Shown here: one piece after another, positions 53,508 to 62,717 of the stretch
How positions within the stretch are numbered: position 1 is the stretch's first letter
Layout: the number at the start of each line of letters is the position of its first letter
Assembly: GCA_902788605.1 (NCBI GenBank)
Contig: CADAKX010000002.1
Location: forward strand, 102,896 to 166,895
Origin: an uncultured Prevotellaceae bacterium
Lineage (GTDB): Bacteria > Bacteroidota > Bacteroidia > Bacteroidales > Bacteroidaceae
Length of the DNA: 64,000 nt
Direction of reading: 5' to 3'
Made by a program: the position numbers and the translations under genes
The notes under the pieces: generated by a model
Told to the model about the DNA's origin: nothing
Database searches by the model: none
What the model saw: only the letters and a program-made list of their open reading frames with translations

Positions 53508-54152
53508 ATGACAGAATACAACACTTATATCTTTGATTTGGATGGGACGCTGCTCGATACACTTGATGATTTGATGGCGTCTGTTAACTATGCTTTACGA
53601 CAGTATGGGATGCCCGAACACTCACGTGAGAATATCCGTCGTTTCGTGGGTAATGGTGTGAGATTGCTGATGATACGTGCAGTGCCCAATGGTGAGAATA
53701 ATCCCCAATTTGAGGATTGCTTCAGAACCTTTCGTGAGTACTATCTGGAACACTCGCTCGATACCACGCGTCCTTATGCTGGTGTTCCAGAACTATTGGA
53801 GAATCTTAAACGTAGGGGTAAGCGTTTGGCGGTTGTCAGCAATAAGTTTTATGCTGCCACCCAGGAACTCTGTCGCCATTTCTTTCCTGACACTATCGAA
53901 GTGGCTATTGGTGAACATGAGGCTGAGGGTATTCGCAAGAAACCTGCTCCCGATACAGTGAATGAGGCACTTCGCCAGTTGGGGGTGGGGAAGGATGGCG
54001 CTGTCTATATTGGTGATAGTGATGTAGATTTGCAGACCGCCCGCAATTCTTCCTTGCCATGCATCAGTGTATTGTGGGGCTTTCGTGAGAGAGATTTTCT
54101 AATAGAAAACGGAGCAACCACCTTTGCGGCTACTCCGTTTGATATTCTTTAA
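53508..54152 (+). CDS. HAD-superfamily phosphatase (phosphoglycolate phosphatase-like)
   Basis: 214 residues from ATG 53508. The HAD motifs are clear: nucleophile motif I FDLDGTLLDT at residues 8-17, motif II VVSNK, motif III Lys in IRKKPAPDT and motif IV YIGDSDVDLQTA. The alpha-helical C1 cap (LPDTLDDL... to RPYAGVPELL) is of the Gph/PGMB type. It would dephosphorylate 2-phosphoglycolate or a similar small sugar phosphate. The open frame starts at 53430, but the first 26 residues overlap the promoter and are not family-like. It is convergent with the DUF4301 gene (17 bp apart). Confidence 0.88.
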   Translation: MTEYNTYIFDLDGTLLDTLDDLMASVNYALRQYGMPEHSRENIRRFVGNGVRLLMIRAVPNGENNPQFEDCFRTFREYYLEHSLDTTRPYAGVPELLENLKRRGKRLAVVSNKFYAATQELCRHFFPDTIEVAIGEHEAEGIRKKPAPDTVNEALRQLGVGKDGAVYIGDSDVDLQTARNSSLPCISVLWGFRERDFLIENGATTFAATPFDIL

Positions 54153-54169
54153 TTATCTGATTTTCAGGG

Positions 54170-55669
54170 TTATTGATGTTGATCACGCAATAAATCATTG
54201 ACGGTCTTTACGGGATTGAATGTTCCCAGAGGAACCTCTACAAAAATGGTGCTCCAGTCGCTCATGGCGCCATTCCACAGGCCGGGCAATTCGAGAGCCT
54301 TCAACTCCTTGCCGCCCTTTGACTTGCTTGAGATAAAACCAGTGGTCTTGTCCACGAAGTCAGGCAGATTGAAGGGCTGCCCCTTGTAGTCTTTCACGGC
54401 GCATACCAAATCAACGGGGTTGAAGTGGGTGCCCTGTGTAAACATCTTCATATATTCAGCGTTGTTGGTGTCAATCTGACTGCTTTCCAGAATCTGCAGA
54501 CTCACTGTGCCATCCTGATTGTAGGTTAAGAACGGACCGCCACCAGGTTCGCCAACATTCTTCACCACACCGCAGACACGCATGGGTCGGTTTAGTTTCT
54601 TACGCAGGTAGTCGGCATCCACCTTCTGGCCTTTGGGGTTGGTGCAGAGGTTCTTTTCAACGAACTTGGCGATTTGAGCTATTTGAGCATCTGAAGGGTT
54701 GTTGTCGAGGACGCGGAGGTACTCAAAAGCCTGTTTTTGAAGGCTGACCAGTACGCCGGCGATGACCTGCTTCCACTCTACTGTCTCAGGCTTCAGACGG
54801 TCGGGGACAACGTTGTCAATGTTCTTAATAAAGATAACGTCGGCCTCAATCTCGTTTAGGTTCTCGATAAGTGCCCCGTGGCCACCGGGACGGAACAGCA
54901 GTGAGCCATCAGCCTCTCGGAAGGGTGTGTTGTCAGGATTGGCTGCGACTGTGTCTGTGCTGGGTTTTTGTTCAGAGAAAGTGATGTCGTACTTGATGCC
55001 ATACTTCTGTGCGAAGCCGTCGGCTTTCTCGGCAACCTTTGCTTTGAAGAACGCCAAATGGTCGTGGCTTACGGTGAAGTGAACGTGTGCCTCGCCGTTA
55101 GAGGCTGCGTAAAGTGCACCCTCCACTAGATGTTCTTCCATTGGGGTACGTGAGCCCTCTGCATATTTGTGGAACAGTAGCATGCCCTTTGGTAGCTGGC
55201 CGTAGTTTAATCCATCGGCTTTCAACATGTTAGCAGCCACGGCTTTATAATTCCCTTCTGCCATCAGCACTTTGATACTTTTGCCTTCGTTTTTTACGCA
55301 GACGGCATCCAGTGCCTCGTAGAAAGCAAACTTTTCAATCTCGTTGAAGTACTTCTTCTCGAAGTCTGTGGTGGGCACGTCGTAATCGGCATCGACAAAG
55401 GCAAACATGTTCTTGAACATACGACTGGCAGCGCCAGAGGCCGGTACGAATTTTACGATGCGCTTACCTGCAGCCTTGTAGTCCTCCCACGCCTTGACAT
55501 ACTGCTTACGCTCGCTCTCATTGGGAGCCACGATACCGTTACCAACAGAGGCTGCAGCCTCCAACTTCAGGAAAGGAAAGCCCGTTTCAAACTCTTTTAG
55601 TTGTGTTTTGATTTGCTCTTCGGTGATACCACGCTGAGCAATCTGCTTTAGATCTTTTTCTGTTAACAT
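54170..55669 (-). CDS. DUF4301 family protein
   Basis: 499 residues, soluble, without a signal peptide. It belongs to DUF4301, a Bacteroidetes family recognised here by KFVPASGAASRMFKNMFAF near residues 75-95 and by LLFRPGGHGALIENLNEI and IFIKNIDNVVPD. The last two segments are reminiscent of sugar-nucleotidyltransferases (a PGGHG-type loop and a D-containing KNID), so a nucleotide-sugar or sugar-phosphate reaction is conceivable but unproven. It is 6 bp after kdgK, so the three genes rel-kdgK-DUF4301 are one unit. Confidence 0.85.
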   Translation of the reverse strand: MLTEKDLKQIAQRGITEEQIKTQLKEFETGFPFLKLEAAASVGNGIVAPNESERKQYVKAWEDYKAAGKRIVKFVPASGAASRMFKNMFAFVDADYDVPTTDFEKKYFNEIEKFAFYEALDAVCVKNEGKSIKVLMAEGNYKAVAANMLKADGLNYGQLPKGMLLFHKYAEGSRTPMEEHLVEGALYAASNGEAHVHFTVSHDHLAFFKAKVAEKADGFAQKYGIKYDITFSEQKPSTDTVAANPDNTPFREADGSLLFRPGGHGALIENLNEIEADVIFIKNIDNVVPDRLKPETVEWKQVIAGVLVSLQKQAFEYLRVLDNNPSDAQIAQIAKFVEKNLCTNPKGQKVDADYLRKKLNRPMRVCGVVKNVGEPGGGPFLTYNQDGTVSLQILESSQIDTNNAEYMKMFTQGTHFNPVDLVCAVKDYKGQPFNLPDFVDKTTGFISSKSKGGKELKALELPGLWNGAMSDWSTIFVEVPLGTFNPVKTVNDLLRDQHQ

Positions 55670-55675
55670 GTTTTT

Positions 55676-56722
55676 TTAGATATATTGTTTGATGAGTTCT
55701 TGTATCTCCTCGTCGGTTGCCAGGTTGAAGTCGCCTGGAATAGTGTTCTTCAGCGTTGAGGCAGCCAAGGCGTAGTTCAGCTGGTAGTTATTGTCGTCGG
55801 GGAAAGCCTCGACAGCATGCAGTAAGCCTGCCATAAAGGCATCACCTACACCCGATGGGTCCACCACACCGTTGATGTCATAGATAGGAGCCTTGAGTAG
55901 TTCGCCGTCAGTCCACAGCAGGGCAGTCAGTAGGTGTCGGCTCGATGCCACCATGTTGCGCATGCCCATCAGCCACTTGCGACAACGGGGAAACTCGCGG
56001 TGCAGGTCGTCAAACCATTCGCGATATTCTTCCATCTGCATCTCAAACTTTGTGTCTAAGGCGGTGAAAGGCGGCTGCTTTCGCTCGCAAATCCATTCAA
56101 ACTCGATGGCGTCGCCAAACATCATGTCGCATCGAGAGAGAATGCGCTTCAGCGTCTCTCTGGGATCAGCACCATATTTCCACAGGTTCTTACGATAGTT
56201 GATGTCAAAAGCCACCTTGACGCCCATCTCATCGGCGAAGTCAAGAGCTTCAAACGTAGCGTCTGCAGTACACTGCGAAATTGCGGCCGTTATGCCAGAC
56301 ACATGGAGCACCGATGCGTCTTTCAGAATTTCACGCCAGGGAATCATGCCTGGTTTGATTTCTGAGCAGGATGAGTTGGCACGGTCGTAGATTACCTTGG
56401 CCGAGCGCATACCTGCTGCTGGTTCCATATAATAGGTGCCGATGCGCTGTCCACCCCATTGGATGTAATGACAGCCCACACCCAATTGCATTAGGTTTTG
56501 AGCCCCAGCATGTCCTACGGGTGTCTCTGGCAGTCGGGTAACATACTCTACAGTATCTCCCAATGTGGCCAGCGATACGGCCACGTTGGCCTCACTTCCA
56601 CCGTATTTGCTGGTGAAATAATCTCCCTGCGAGAGTCGCTGGTGGTTCTGTTTTGAAAAACGGAGCAGCAACTCTCCGAAAGTCACGAATTTAGTCTTCT
56701 GTGTCATCTTCGTATCTGTCAT
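55676..56722 (-). CDS. kdgK: PfkB-family sugar kinase (2-keto-3-deoxygluconokinase-like)
   Basis: 348 residues of the ribokinase fold. The opening FVTFGELLLRFSKQNHQRL and GGSEANVAVSLATLG are the PfkB signature 1 region; the C-terminal DPSGVGDAFMAGLLHA holds the catalytic Asp and anion hole. The overall pattern fits KDG kinases, which phosphorylate 2-keto-3-deoxygluconate from pectin/alginate or glucuronate breakdown; substrate choice is inferred from similarity. Its ATG shares one base with the rel stop codon (TAATG), so translation is probably coupled. A second Met (residue 6) is an alternative start. Confidence 0.82.
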   Translation of the reverse strand: MTDTKMTQKTKFVTFGELLLRFSKQNHQRLSQGDYFTSKYGGSEANVAVSLATLGDTVEYVTRLPETPVGHAGAQNLMQLGVGCHYIQWGGQRIGTYYMEPAAGMRSAKVIYDRANSSCSEIKPGMIPWREILKDASVLHVSGITAAISQCTADATFEALDFADEMGVKVAFDINYRKNLWKYGADPRETLKRILSRCDMMFGDAIEFEWICERKQPPFTALDTKFEMQMEEYREWFDDLHREFPRCRKWLMGMRNMVASSRHLLTALLWTDGELLKAPIYDINGVVDPSGVGDAFMAGLLHAVEAFPDDNNYQLNYALAASTLKNTIPGDFNLATDEEIQELIKQYI

Positions 56723-58938
56723 TATAATCGTTCTACTTGCTTCACGCCCTTCACGGTGCGCAGTTTCTTGACGAGGGCCTCCAATCGGGTGTTGTCGTTG
56801 ATCATGATGGTCAGTGTGCCTCGGAAGATGCCGTCGTTCGAATCGATATTGATGTTTCGCAGTATCAATTTCTCATCCTTCGAGATGATGCTGGTCAGGT
56901 TGTTGACAATGCCCAGGTCATCGTTGCCGATGATGCGTAGTGTGATGGCATACTGACTTGAGCCCTTGCCGCTCCACATGGCACGCACGATGCGATAGCC
57001 AAAGCGGCGGCGCATTTCTGGTGCGTTAGGACAGTCACAACGGTGAATCTTGATACCGCCGTTAATAGTCACAAAACCGAATACCTGATCGCCATAGATG
57101 GGGTTGCAGCATTTCGCCAACTGATAATCGACCCCTTTCAGGTCTTGACCGATCACCAAAACGTCGTCGTTCTGCTGCAAAACTTTCTGGCCCTTAAAGT
57201 CCTCTAGCACGAACTCCTCGGCCGATCGGGCCTGGTTGTCGCCGATGACGGTCTTCTCACCCTGTTGCAATTCCAAGTATTTATCAAACACCGTCTGCAC
57301 GTCCAGTGCCTCGTGGGCGATGTCGCGATAGAAGTCGCTGGCCTCTTTGTAGCCTAGCTTTTTCATCGTGCGCATCATCAGGCTCTCGTCCTGCTCAATC
57401 TTGCGGTTCTTGAATTTGCGCTCCAGCATCTCCTTCACCATCAGGGCCTCTTTCTGTTGTGTCTCCTTCAGGGCCAGACGTATCTTTGCTTTTGCCCTTG
57501 CGGTCTTAACGATGTTGAGCCATTCCTGTTTCGGATACTGCGTCGATGAGGTCTGAATCTCCACCTGGTCGCCAGAGTGCAACTCCTGGCGGAAGGTTAC
57601 AACTTTGTTATTGATGCGAGCACCTGTGCATGCTGAGCCAACCTTCGAGTGGATGTGGTAGGCCATATCTAGTACCGTGGCCCCCTTGGGGAACTTCAGC
57701 AGGTCGCCCTTTGGCGTAAAGACATAGATCTCGTCGTCATAGAGGTCCATCTTAAACTGGTCCATCGCCTCCATGCCGCTGGCGTTCTCCAGCATCTGAC
57801 GGATGCCGTTCAGCCAGTCATCCATGCCGCCCTCCGAAGACTTCACACCTTTATAGCGCCAATGCGCAGCCACACCACGTTCGGCAATCTCGTCCATGCG
57901 CTCCGTACGTATCTGTACCTCTACCCATTTCTTTTCGGGACCTAGCACGGTGATGTGCAGACTCTCGTAGCCATTGGTTTTCGGAACCGTCAGCCAGTCG
58001 CGCATGCGTTTGGGGTTCGAAGTATACATATCGGTGATGATGGCAAATGTCTGCCAGCATTGCTGTTTTTCCTTTTCTATTGGACAGTCGATGATGATGC
58101 GGATGGCGAAGAGATCGTATACACCCTCAAAGGCGCATTTCTGCTTTTTCATCTTCTGCCAGATGGAGTGAATACTCTTGGTGCGTCCTTTCATGTGGAA
58201 CTTCAGTCCGGCATCCTTCAGTTTTTGTTCTATCGGGCCGATGAACTGCTCGATATACTTGTCGCGTGCCTCCTTTGTGGCGTTCAGTTTCTCCTTGATG
58301 TGATAATAGGCGTCGTGCTCCAGGTATTTCAGCGACAGGTCCTCCAGCTCGCTTTTCAATTTATAGAGACCCAGTTTGTGAGCCAATGGCGCATAGAGGT
58401 AGGCGGCTTCTTCGCTGACGCGGTGCTTGGCCTCCTCGTTGTCAGAGTCACGTATCTGGCGCATCAAGTTCACGCGATCGGCAATCATGATGAGAATCAC
58501 GCGCATATCTTCGGCAAACGACAACAATAGGTTACGGAAGTTCTCACTTTCGATAGCCGGGTTCTTCTTATAGAGTTCCTGAATGCGCTGTAAACCGTGT
58601 AAAATACGTCCTACAGCCAGACCATAGATGGAACTCACGTCGTCGATGGTGATAAAACCCGACTCGATGCACGGGTTTAGTAGGATGGCCAATACGGCAT
58701 CACGCTTCAAGCCAATCTCGTCAACTAGCAAGAGGGCTGTCTGCAGACTGGTCACAATAGGATTCAATCCAAAGACATCGCGCTGCACCTGGTCTTGTTC
58801 TATGGCGTGAAGCAGATGACTCCGTATGCGTCCCTCGTCGTCTTCCTCGAGTGACGGAGCTACCTTTTCCTTTAGTTCTGTATAGAGATTTAGGACTAAT
58901 TCTCTCTCTTCTATAGTGAATTCAAAGCGTTCGGCCAT
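56722..58938 (-). CDS. Rel/SpoT homologue with degenerate hydrolase domain
   Basis: 738 residues from the ATG at 58938. The longer frame to 58995 would start above its own -7 element. Domains in order: pseudo-HD hydrolase (about 40-180), (p)ppGpp synthetase (RTKSIHSIWQKM, YDLFAIRII, PKTNGYESLH), TGS (DEIYVFTPKGDLLKFPKGATV), a zinc-finger/CC region (CCNPIYGDQVFGF) and a C-terminal ACT. The HD residues of bifunctional Rel are lost: first His is Asn59 (GLNPI), the His-Asp pair is Leu87-Asn88 (ILLNPCI), only Asp154 (IADR) remains. The synthetase loop reads RMRD (like RxKD of bifunctional enzymes, not EXDD of RelA). It should make but not degrade (p)ppGpp. Confidence 0.9.
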   Translation of the reverse strand: MAERFEFTIEERELVLNLYTELKEKVAPSLEEDDEGRIRSHLLHAIEQDQVQRDVFGLNPIVTSLQTALLLVDEIGLKRDAVLAILLNPCIESGFITIDDVSSIYGLAVGRILHGLQRIQELYKKNPAIESENFRNLLLSFAEDMRVILIMIADRVNLMRQIRDSDNEEAKHRVSEEAAYLYAPLAHKLGLYKLKSELEDLSLKYLEHDAYYHIKEKLNATKEARDKYIEQFIGPIEQKLKDAGLKFHMKGRTKSIHSIWQKMKKQKCAFEGVYDLFAIRIIIDCPIEKEKQQCWQTFAIITDMYTSNPKRMRDWLTVPKTNGYESLHITVLGPEKKWVEVQIRTERMDEIAERGVAAHWRYKGVKSSEGGMDDWLNGIRQMLENASGMEAMDQFKMDLYDDEIYVFTPKGDLLKFPKGATVLDMAYHIHSKVGSACTGARINNKVVTFRQELHSGDQVEIQTSSTQYPKQEWLNIVKTARAKAKIRLALKETQQKEALMVKEMLERKFKNRKIEQDESLMMRTMKKLGYKEASDFYRDIAHEALDVQTVFDKYLELQQGEKTVIGDNQARSAEEFVLEDFKGQKVLQQNDDVLVIGQDLKGVDYQLAKCCNPIYGDQVFGFVTINGGIKIHRCDCPNAPEMRRRFGYRIVRAMWSGKGSSQYAITLRIIGNDDLGIVNNLTSIISKDEKLILRNINIDSNDGIFRGTLTIMINDNTRLEALVKKLRTVKGVKQVERL

Positions 58939-58961
58939 TTCATTAATTGTATAATCGTCGG

Positions 58962-58969
58962 CAAAAATA
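58962..58969 (-). promoter_or_regulatory. -7 element of rel-kdgK-DUF4301 promoter
   Basis: The minus strand reads TATTTTTG at 58969-58962. The ATG at 58938 lies 23 bp downstream, whereas the longer open frame (58995) would start before it. No clear -33 TTTG. Confidence 0.5.
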
Positions 58970-59012
58970 CCATTTTTTTGCGAGAATACCATCATAAAAG
59001 TTTAAAAAATTG

Positions 59013-59020
59013 TATCTTTG
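59013..59020 (+). promoter_or_regulatory. -7 element of rmuC promoter
   Basis: TATCTTTG at 59013-59020, 27 nt before the rmuC ATG. No well-placed -33 TTTG. It is divergent from the rel promoter. Confidence 0.55.
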
Positions 59021-59047
59021 CAGCCAGAAACTAACTAAAATACGATA

Positions 59048-60220
59048 ATGGAACTCATTTTAATGTTGTTATTGGGGCTGACCTTGGGCTTGATTGGCGG
59101 CTTCCTTTACTCAAAATCGCAATATGCCAAGCAGCTGGAGCAGCAGTTACAGCTCATCAAATCCGAGATGTTTTCGGCCTCAGAGCGCATCCTCAAAGAG
59201 CGTGCCCGTGAATTGTCAGATTCCAACGAGCAGCAGCTTTCCAATATTCTGAATCCCCTGAAAGAAAACATCCGTCAGATGAAGGACGCCGTAGAGAAGA
59301 GTGATCGAGCCCAGACGGTGACGATGGAACGACTTGATGCCTCTATCAAGGAAAACCTGAAGCAGGCTCAAGAGGTGGGGCAGCGTGCTGAGAACCTGGC
59401 CCGTGCTCTGACCAGCGAAAACAAAACACAGGGCAACTTCGGTGAGTTGAGGCTGAAACAACTCTTAGAGGAGATGGGCTTGGAGGAAGGCATCCAGTTT
59501 GAGGAACAGGTTACCATGCGTGATGAATACGGACGAGCTATCCACGATGCTGACGAAGGCCATCGTCTGGTGCCCGATGTCATCCTGCATTTCCCCGATC
59601 AGCGCGATGTGATTATCGATTCAAAAATGTCGTTTACCGCCTTCCAGGACTATCATAATGCCAAGACAGAAGAGGAACGAGAAACTGCTTTGCGCCGTCA
59701 TTTACTATCTGTGCGCCAGCATGTTAACGAACTTTCTCGAAAGAATTACAGTAACTATATTCGTGAAGGTCGCCATCGCCTCGACTTCGTGATGATGTAC
59801 GTTTTCAGCGAGAGTGCCCTTCAGTTGGCCTTGGGTGCAGACCCCTCACTCTGGAAGTGGGCCTACGACAGTGGTGTTATCATTGCCGGTAGCCAGAGTC
59901 TCTTTATCATGTTGCGTGTTCTGGAGATGTCATGGAAGCAGATGCGACAGGTAGAGAACCAGCAAGAGATGATGAAGGTGGCCAGTCAAGTGGTGGAACG
60001 CGTCCAGATTTTCTATGAGCGTTTCCTTAAGGTAGATGAGCAGCTTCACAAGACCAGCGAGGCCTTTGATGAATTGAAGCGTAGCACCTCATCATCGGGT
60101 GTCAGCATCACTACGGCCGCCACCAAACTCTTGAAGTATGGTGCTCAAGAGAATCCCAAGCGTCGCCAGCGACTGCCCAAGCCAGTGGAGGAAGAGACCG
60201 ATGAGATTACGGAAGCATAA
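59048..60220 (+). CDS. rmuC: DNA recombination protein RmuC
   Basis: 390 residues. An N-terminal membrane helix (LMLLLGLTLGLIGGFLY) is followed by a coiled coil (about 25-110), then the RmuC domain with KTQGNFGELRLKQLLEEMGL and the PD-(D/E)xK-like core PDVILHF ... DVIIDSKMSF. RmuC limits inversions and other rearrangements at short inverted repeats in E. coli. Length is near the family norm. It lies 27 bp before the GH2 gene on the same strand, which has no clear promoter of its own, so the two may be co-transcribed. Confidence 0.93.
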   Translation: MELILMLLLGLTLGLIGGFLYSKSQYAKQLEQQLQLIKSEMFSASERILKERARELSDSNEQQLSNILNPLKENIRQMKDAVEKSDRAQTVTMERLDASIKENLKQAQEVGQRAENLARALTSENKTQGNFGELRLKQLLEEMGLEEGIQFEEQVTMRDEYGRAIHDADEGHRLVPDVILHFPDQRDVIIDSKMSFTAFQDYHNAKTEEERETALRRHLLSVRQHVNELSRKNYSNYIREGRHRLDFVMMYVFSESALQLALGADPSLWKWAYDSGVIIAGSQSLFIMLRVLEMSWKQMRQVENQQEMMKVASQVVERVQIFYERFLKVDEQLHKTSEAFDELKRSTSSSGVSITTAATKLLKYGAQENPKRRQRLPKPVEEETDEITEA

Positions 60221-60247
60221 ACAAATTACTTAATATTTCAGAGACTA

Positions 60248-62671
60248 ATGACTAAAAAGAAGACAATGATGACAGTACTGGTGCTTCTCGGTGCCGTGCT
60301 GTTAGGAGTAACTAAGGTGCAGGCACAGCGCACCGTCGAATTGTTGAACTTCGGCTGGAGATTCCATGCAGGTGATGTGGCGGATGCCGCTCAGCCAGGG
60401 TTGGATGACAGTTCGTGGCGCGTGGTCAACGTGCCTCATGACTTTCAGATTGAGCAGCCATGGGTAGCACCAGGTGCTGGTGAAAAGGCCGACAACAACG
60501 ACCCTGCTGCCAATATCAAGAGTCGCCTCAGCAGTCGCGGCTTCAAGGAAATGGGCTGTGGCTGGTATCGCCTTCACCTGACACCTGCTGACTCGCTGAA
60601 GGGTCGCCGCCTAGTACTCGACTTCGGTGGCATCATGTATGTGGGTGATGTCTATGTCAACGGCCGAAAGGTTGGCGGCACCGACTATGGCTATGTGGGT
60701 TTCCAGCTTGACGTGACCAACGACCTGAAGTTTGGTCAAGACAATGTCATTGCTGTGATGGCTGATACCCGCGAGCCCATTAACTCGCGGTGGTATACCG
60801 GTGGTGGACTCTTCCGTGATGTGAAGCTCGTTGCTACCAACCGCGACCTTTTTTTCGAGCGCCACCCCATGAAGATTACTACCCGAGACAATCGCTTCGT
60901 CACGGTGTCAGTAGAAGTCAATGTGCGTGGACGTGATAAGAAGATGCCTGTGGCCCTAGAGATTAAGGACCCTCAAGGCGAGATTGTCTATCACGGACGT
61001 GCTGAGGTGCTGAGAAGCAATCCATCGCGTATTGTCGAACAACAGTTGGTGGAGGTCGAGATTCCTGATGCCCAGTTGTGGGATACCGAGCATCCAAACC
61101 TCTATACTGTTAAGGCCACCTTATATAATGAAAGAGGTGTAGCCGTAGATACATACAGCGAGCGCTTCGGCATCCGCACCATAGAGATTGGTCCAGACTA
61201 TGGTCTCAAACTCAATGGTAAGAAGGTGCTTTTGAAAGGCTATGCCAACCACCACTCTTTGGGCGCCTTGGGTGCTGCAGCCTATCCAAAGGCCATCGAG
61301 AAGCGCATCCTGTTGATGAAGGAGTATGGTATCAACCACATTCGCACCAGTCACAACCCCTATAGCCGCGAGTTTATCGAGCTCTGCGACAAACATGGTA
61401 TTCTGGTGGTTGATGAGCTCTACGACAAATGGACCCGCCAGCATACTGGAGGCCGTGTGTCCTTCGAGGAATTGTGGCAGAAAGACGTACCCGAATGGGT
61501 GAAGCGCGATCGCAACTCGCCATCCGTTGTCATGTGGAGTCTTGGTAACGAATTGCAGCAGGATGCTAATCAACCCTACAACGACTTTGGCGTTACGATG
61601 TTTAAGTTGATGAAGACCTTGATTCAGCGCTATGACTCCACACGCCTGGTCACTGTGGCCATGCATCCGCGCTATCGCAACTGGCAGACCGACTCGTTGC
61701 CTTGCGACCTGGCAATGGTCACAGATGTGCAGGCCTATAATTATAGGTATATGTATTTCCCCGGCGATGGTCGTCGTTTCCCATGGATGACGTTCTATCA
61801 GAGCGAGGCTGCCGTGGCTACTATGGGGCAGAATTTTTTTGAGATGGACCTCAACAAGGTCATTGGACTGGCTTATTGGGGTGCCATCGACTATCTGGGC
61901 GAAAGTCAGGGCTGGCCGGCCAAAGGCTGGAACCAAGGCGTCTTCGACATTGCACTCAACCCCAAGCCAAAGGCATACTATATGAAGAGCTTCTTCAAAC
62001 CTGAGGAGAATACTGTGCATATCGGTATTGTTGAGAGCAAAGGCAATCAGATGTGGAACGGTGTGCAGACGGGCAACGACGGCATGAGTGACCATTGGAA
62101 TAGGGCAGAAGGCTCGAAGCATAATGTTGTGGTCTATACCAATGCCCAGGAGGTGGAGCTGCTGCTCAATGGTAAGAGCCTTGGTAAGAAACAGAACGAT
62201 CTGAACAACGCCAAGATGCGTAACCAACTTTTCTGGAGCAACGTAGAGTATAAGCCAGGCAAACTTGTGGCCATTGCCCGCAACAACGGTCAGGAGGTGT
62301 GTCGCCATAGCCTTGAGACCACAGGTCCGGCCGTGGAGCTCGTGGCCCTCGACGATGACTATCCCGTCCACTGGCTAGCTGACGGTATGGATCTTCAGCA
62401 TGTCAAGGTGGTGGCCGTTGATAAGCGCGGCCGCACAGTGCAGACTGCCGATCAGGAGGTAACTTTCAGTGTGGAAGGACCTGCCGAGATAGTAGGCGTT
62501 ATCAATGGCGATATCAACAGCGAGGAACTCACCGTGGGCAATAAACGCCGCCTGTATCACGGCAACTGCACCCTTATCCTTCGTTCTAAGCCACAACAGA
62601 AGGGTAGGTTGGTTGTCACGGCCTCTGCGCCTGTCTTAAAGCCTGTGAAATTGAAACTGAGGACATGGTAA
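60248..62671 (+). CDS. GH2 family beta-galactosidase
   Basis: 807 residues with a signal peptide ending near VQAQ. The GH2 sugar-binding domain begins LLNFGWRFHAGD; next comes the Ig-like domain, then the barrel with RTSHNPYSREFIELCDKHGILVVDE. The acid/base Glu is in VMWSLGNEL, and the nucleophile is probably the Glu of YQSEAAV. DUF4982- and Ig-like domains form the C-terminus. It is a periplasmic or secreted exo-enzyme, probably beta-galactosidase, though beta-glucuronidase or other GH2 activities cannot be excluded by eye. It would complement the GH31/GH3/GH95 enzymes on xyloglucan side chains. Confidence 0.88.
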   Translation: MTKKKTMMTVLVLLGAVLLGVTKVQAQRTVELLNFGWRFHAGDVADAAQPGLDDSSWRVVNVPHDFQIEQPWVAPGAGEKADNNDPAANIKSRLSSRGFKEMGCGWYRLHLTPADSLKGRRLVLDFGGIMYVGDVYVNGRKVGGTDYGYVGFQLDVTNDLKFGQDNVIAVMADTREPINSRWYTGGGLFRDVKLVATNRDLFFERHPMKITTRDNRFVTVSVEVNVRGRDKKMPVALEIKDPQGEIVYHGRAEVLRSNPSRIVEQQLVEVEIPDAQLWDTEHPNLYTVKATLYNERGVAVDTYSERFGIRTIEIGPDYGLKLNGKKVLLKGYANHHSLGALGAAAYPKAIEKRILLMKEYGINHIRTSHNPYSREFIELCDKHGILVVDELYDKWTRQHTGGRVSFEELWQKDVPEWVKRDRNSPSVVMWSLGNELQQDANQPYNDFGVTMFKLMKTLIQRYDSTRLVTVAMHPRYRNWQTDSLPCDLAMVTDVQAYNYRYMYFPGDGRRFPWMTFYQSEAAVATMGQNFFEMDLNKVIGLAYWGAIDYLGESQGWPAKGWNQGVFDIALNPKPKAYYMKSFFKPEENTVHIGIVESKGNQMWNGVQTGNDGMSDHWNRAEGSKHNVVVYTNAQEVELLLNGKSLGKKQNDLNNAKMRNQLFWSNVEYKPGKLVAIARNNGQEVCRHSLETTGPAVELVALDDDYPVHWLADGMDLQHVKVVAVDKRGRTVQTADQEVTFSVEGPAEIVGVINGDINSEELTVGNKRRLYHGNCTLILRSKPQQKGRLVVTASAPVLKPVKLKLRTW

Positions 62672-62680
62672 GTGATAAAT

Positions 62681-62710
62681 AAAAAAGGAAGCCAACCGGC
62701 TTCCTTTTTT
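62681..62710. terminator. bidirectional intrinsic terminator
   Basis: A perfect 13-bp stem (AAAAAAGGAAGCC at 62681-62693, GGCTTCCTTTTTT at 62698-62710) with an AACC loop lies between the convergent GH2 and rpiB genes. U-tracts arise on both strands. Confidence 0.92.
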
Positions 62711-62717
62711 ATTTAGA

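Noticed and set aside
54107-54140. Terminator hairpin (AAACGGAG / CTCCGTTT) at the end of the HAD gene
   Set aside because: It lies wholly inside the coding sequence with an 18-nt loop and no immediate U-tract, so it was not listed as a terminator.
58939-58995. Longer N-terminus of Rel
   Set aside because: The -7 element at 58962-58969 lies within it, and the extra residues are not family-like.
61121-62371. 416-codon minus-strand frame across GH2
   Set aside because: It is antisense to a complete GH2 enzyme and has no start context or motif.
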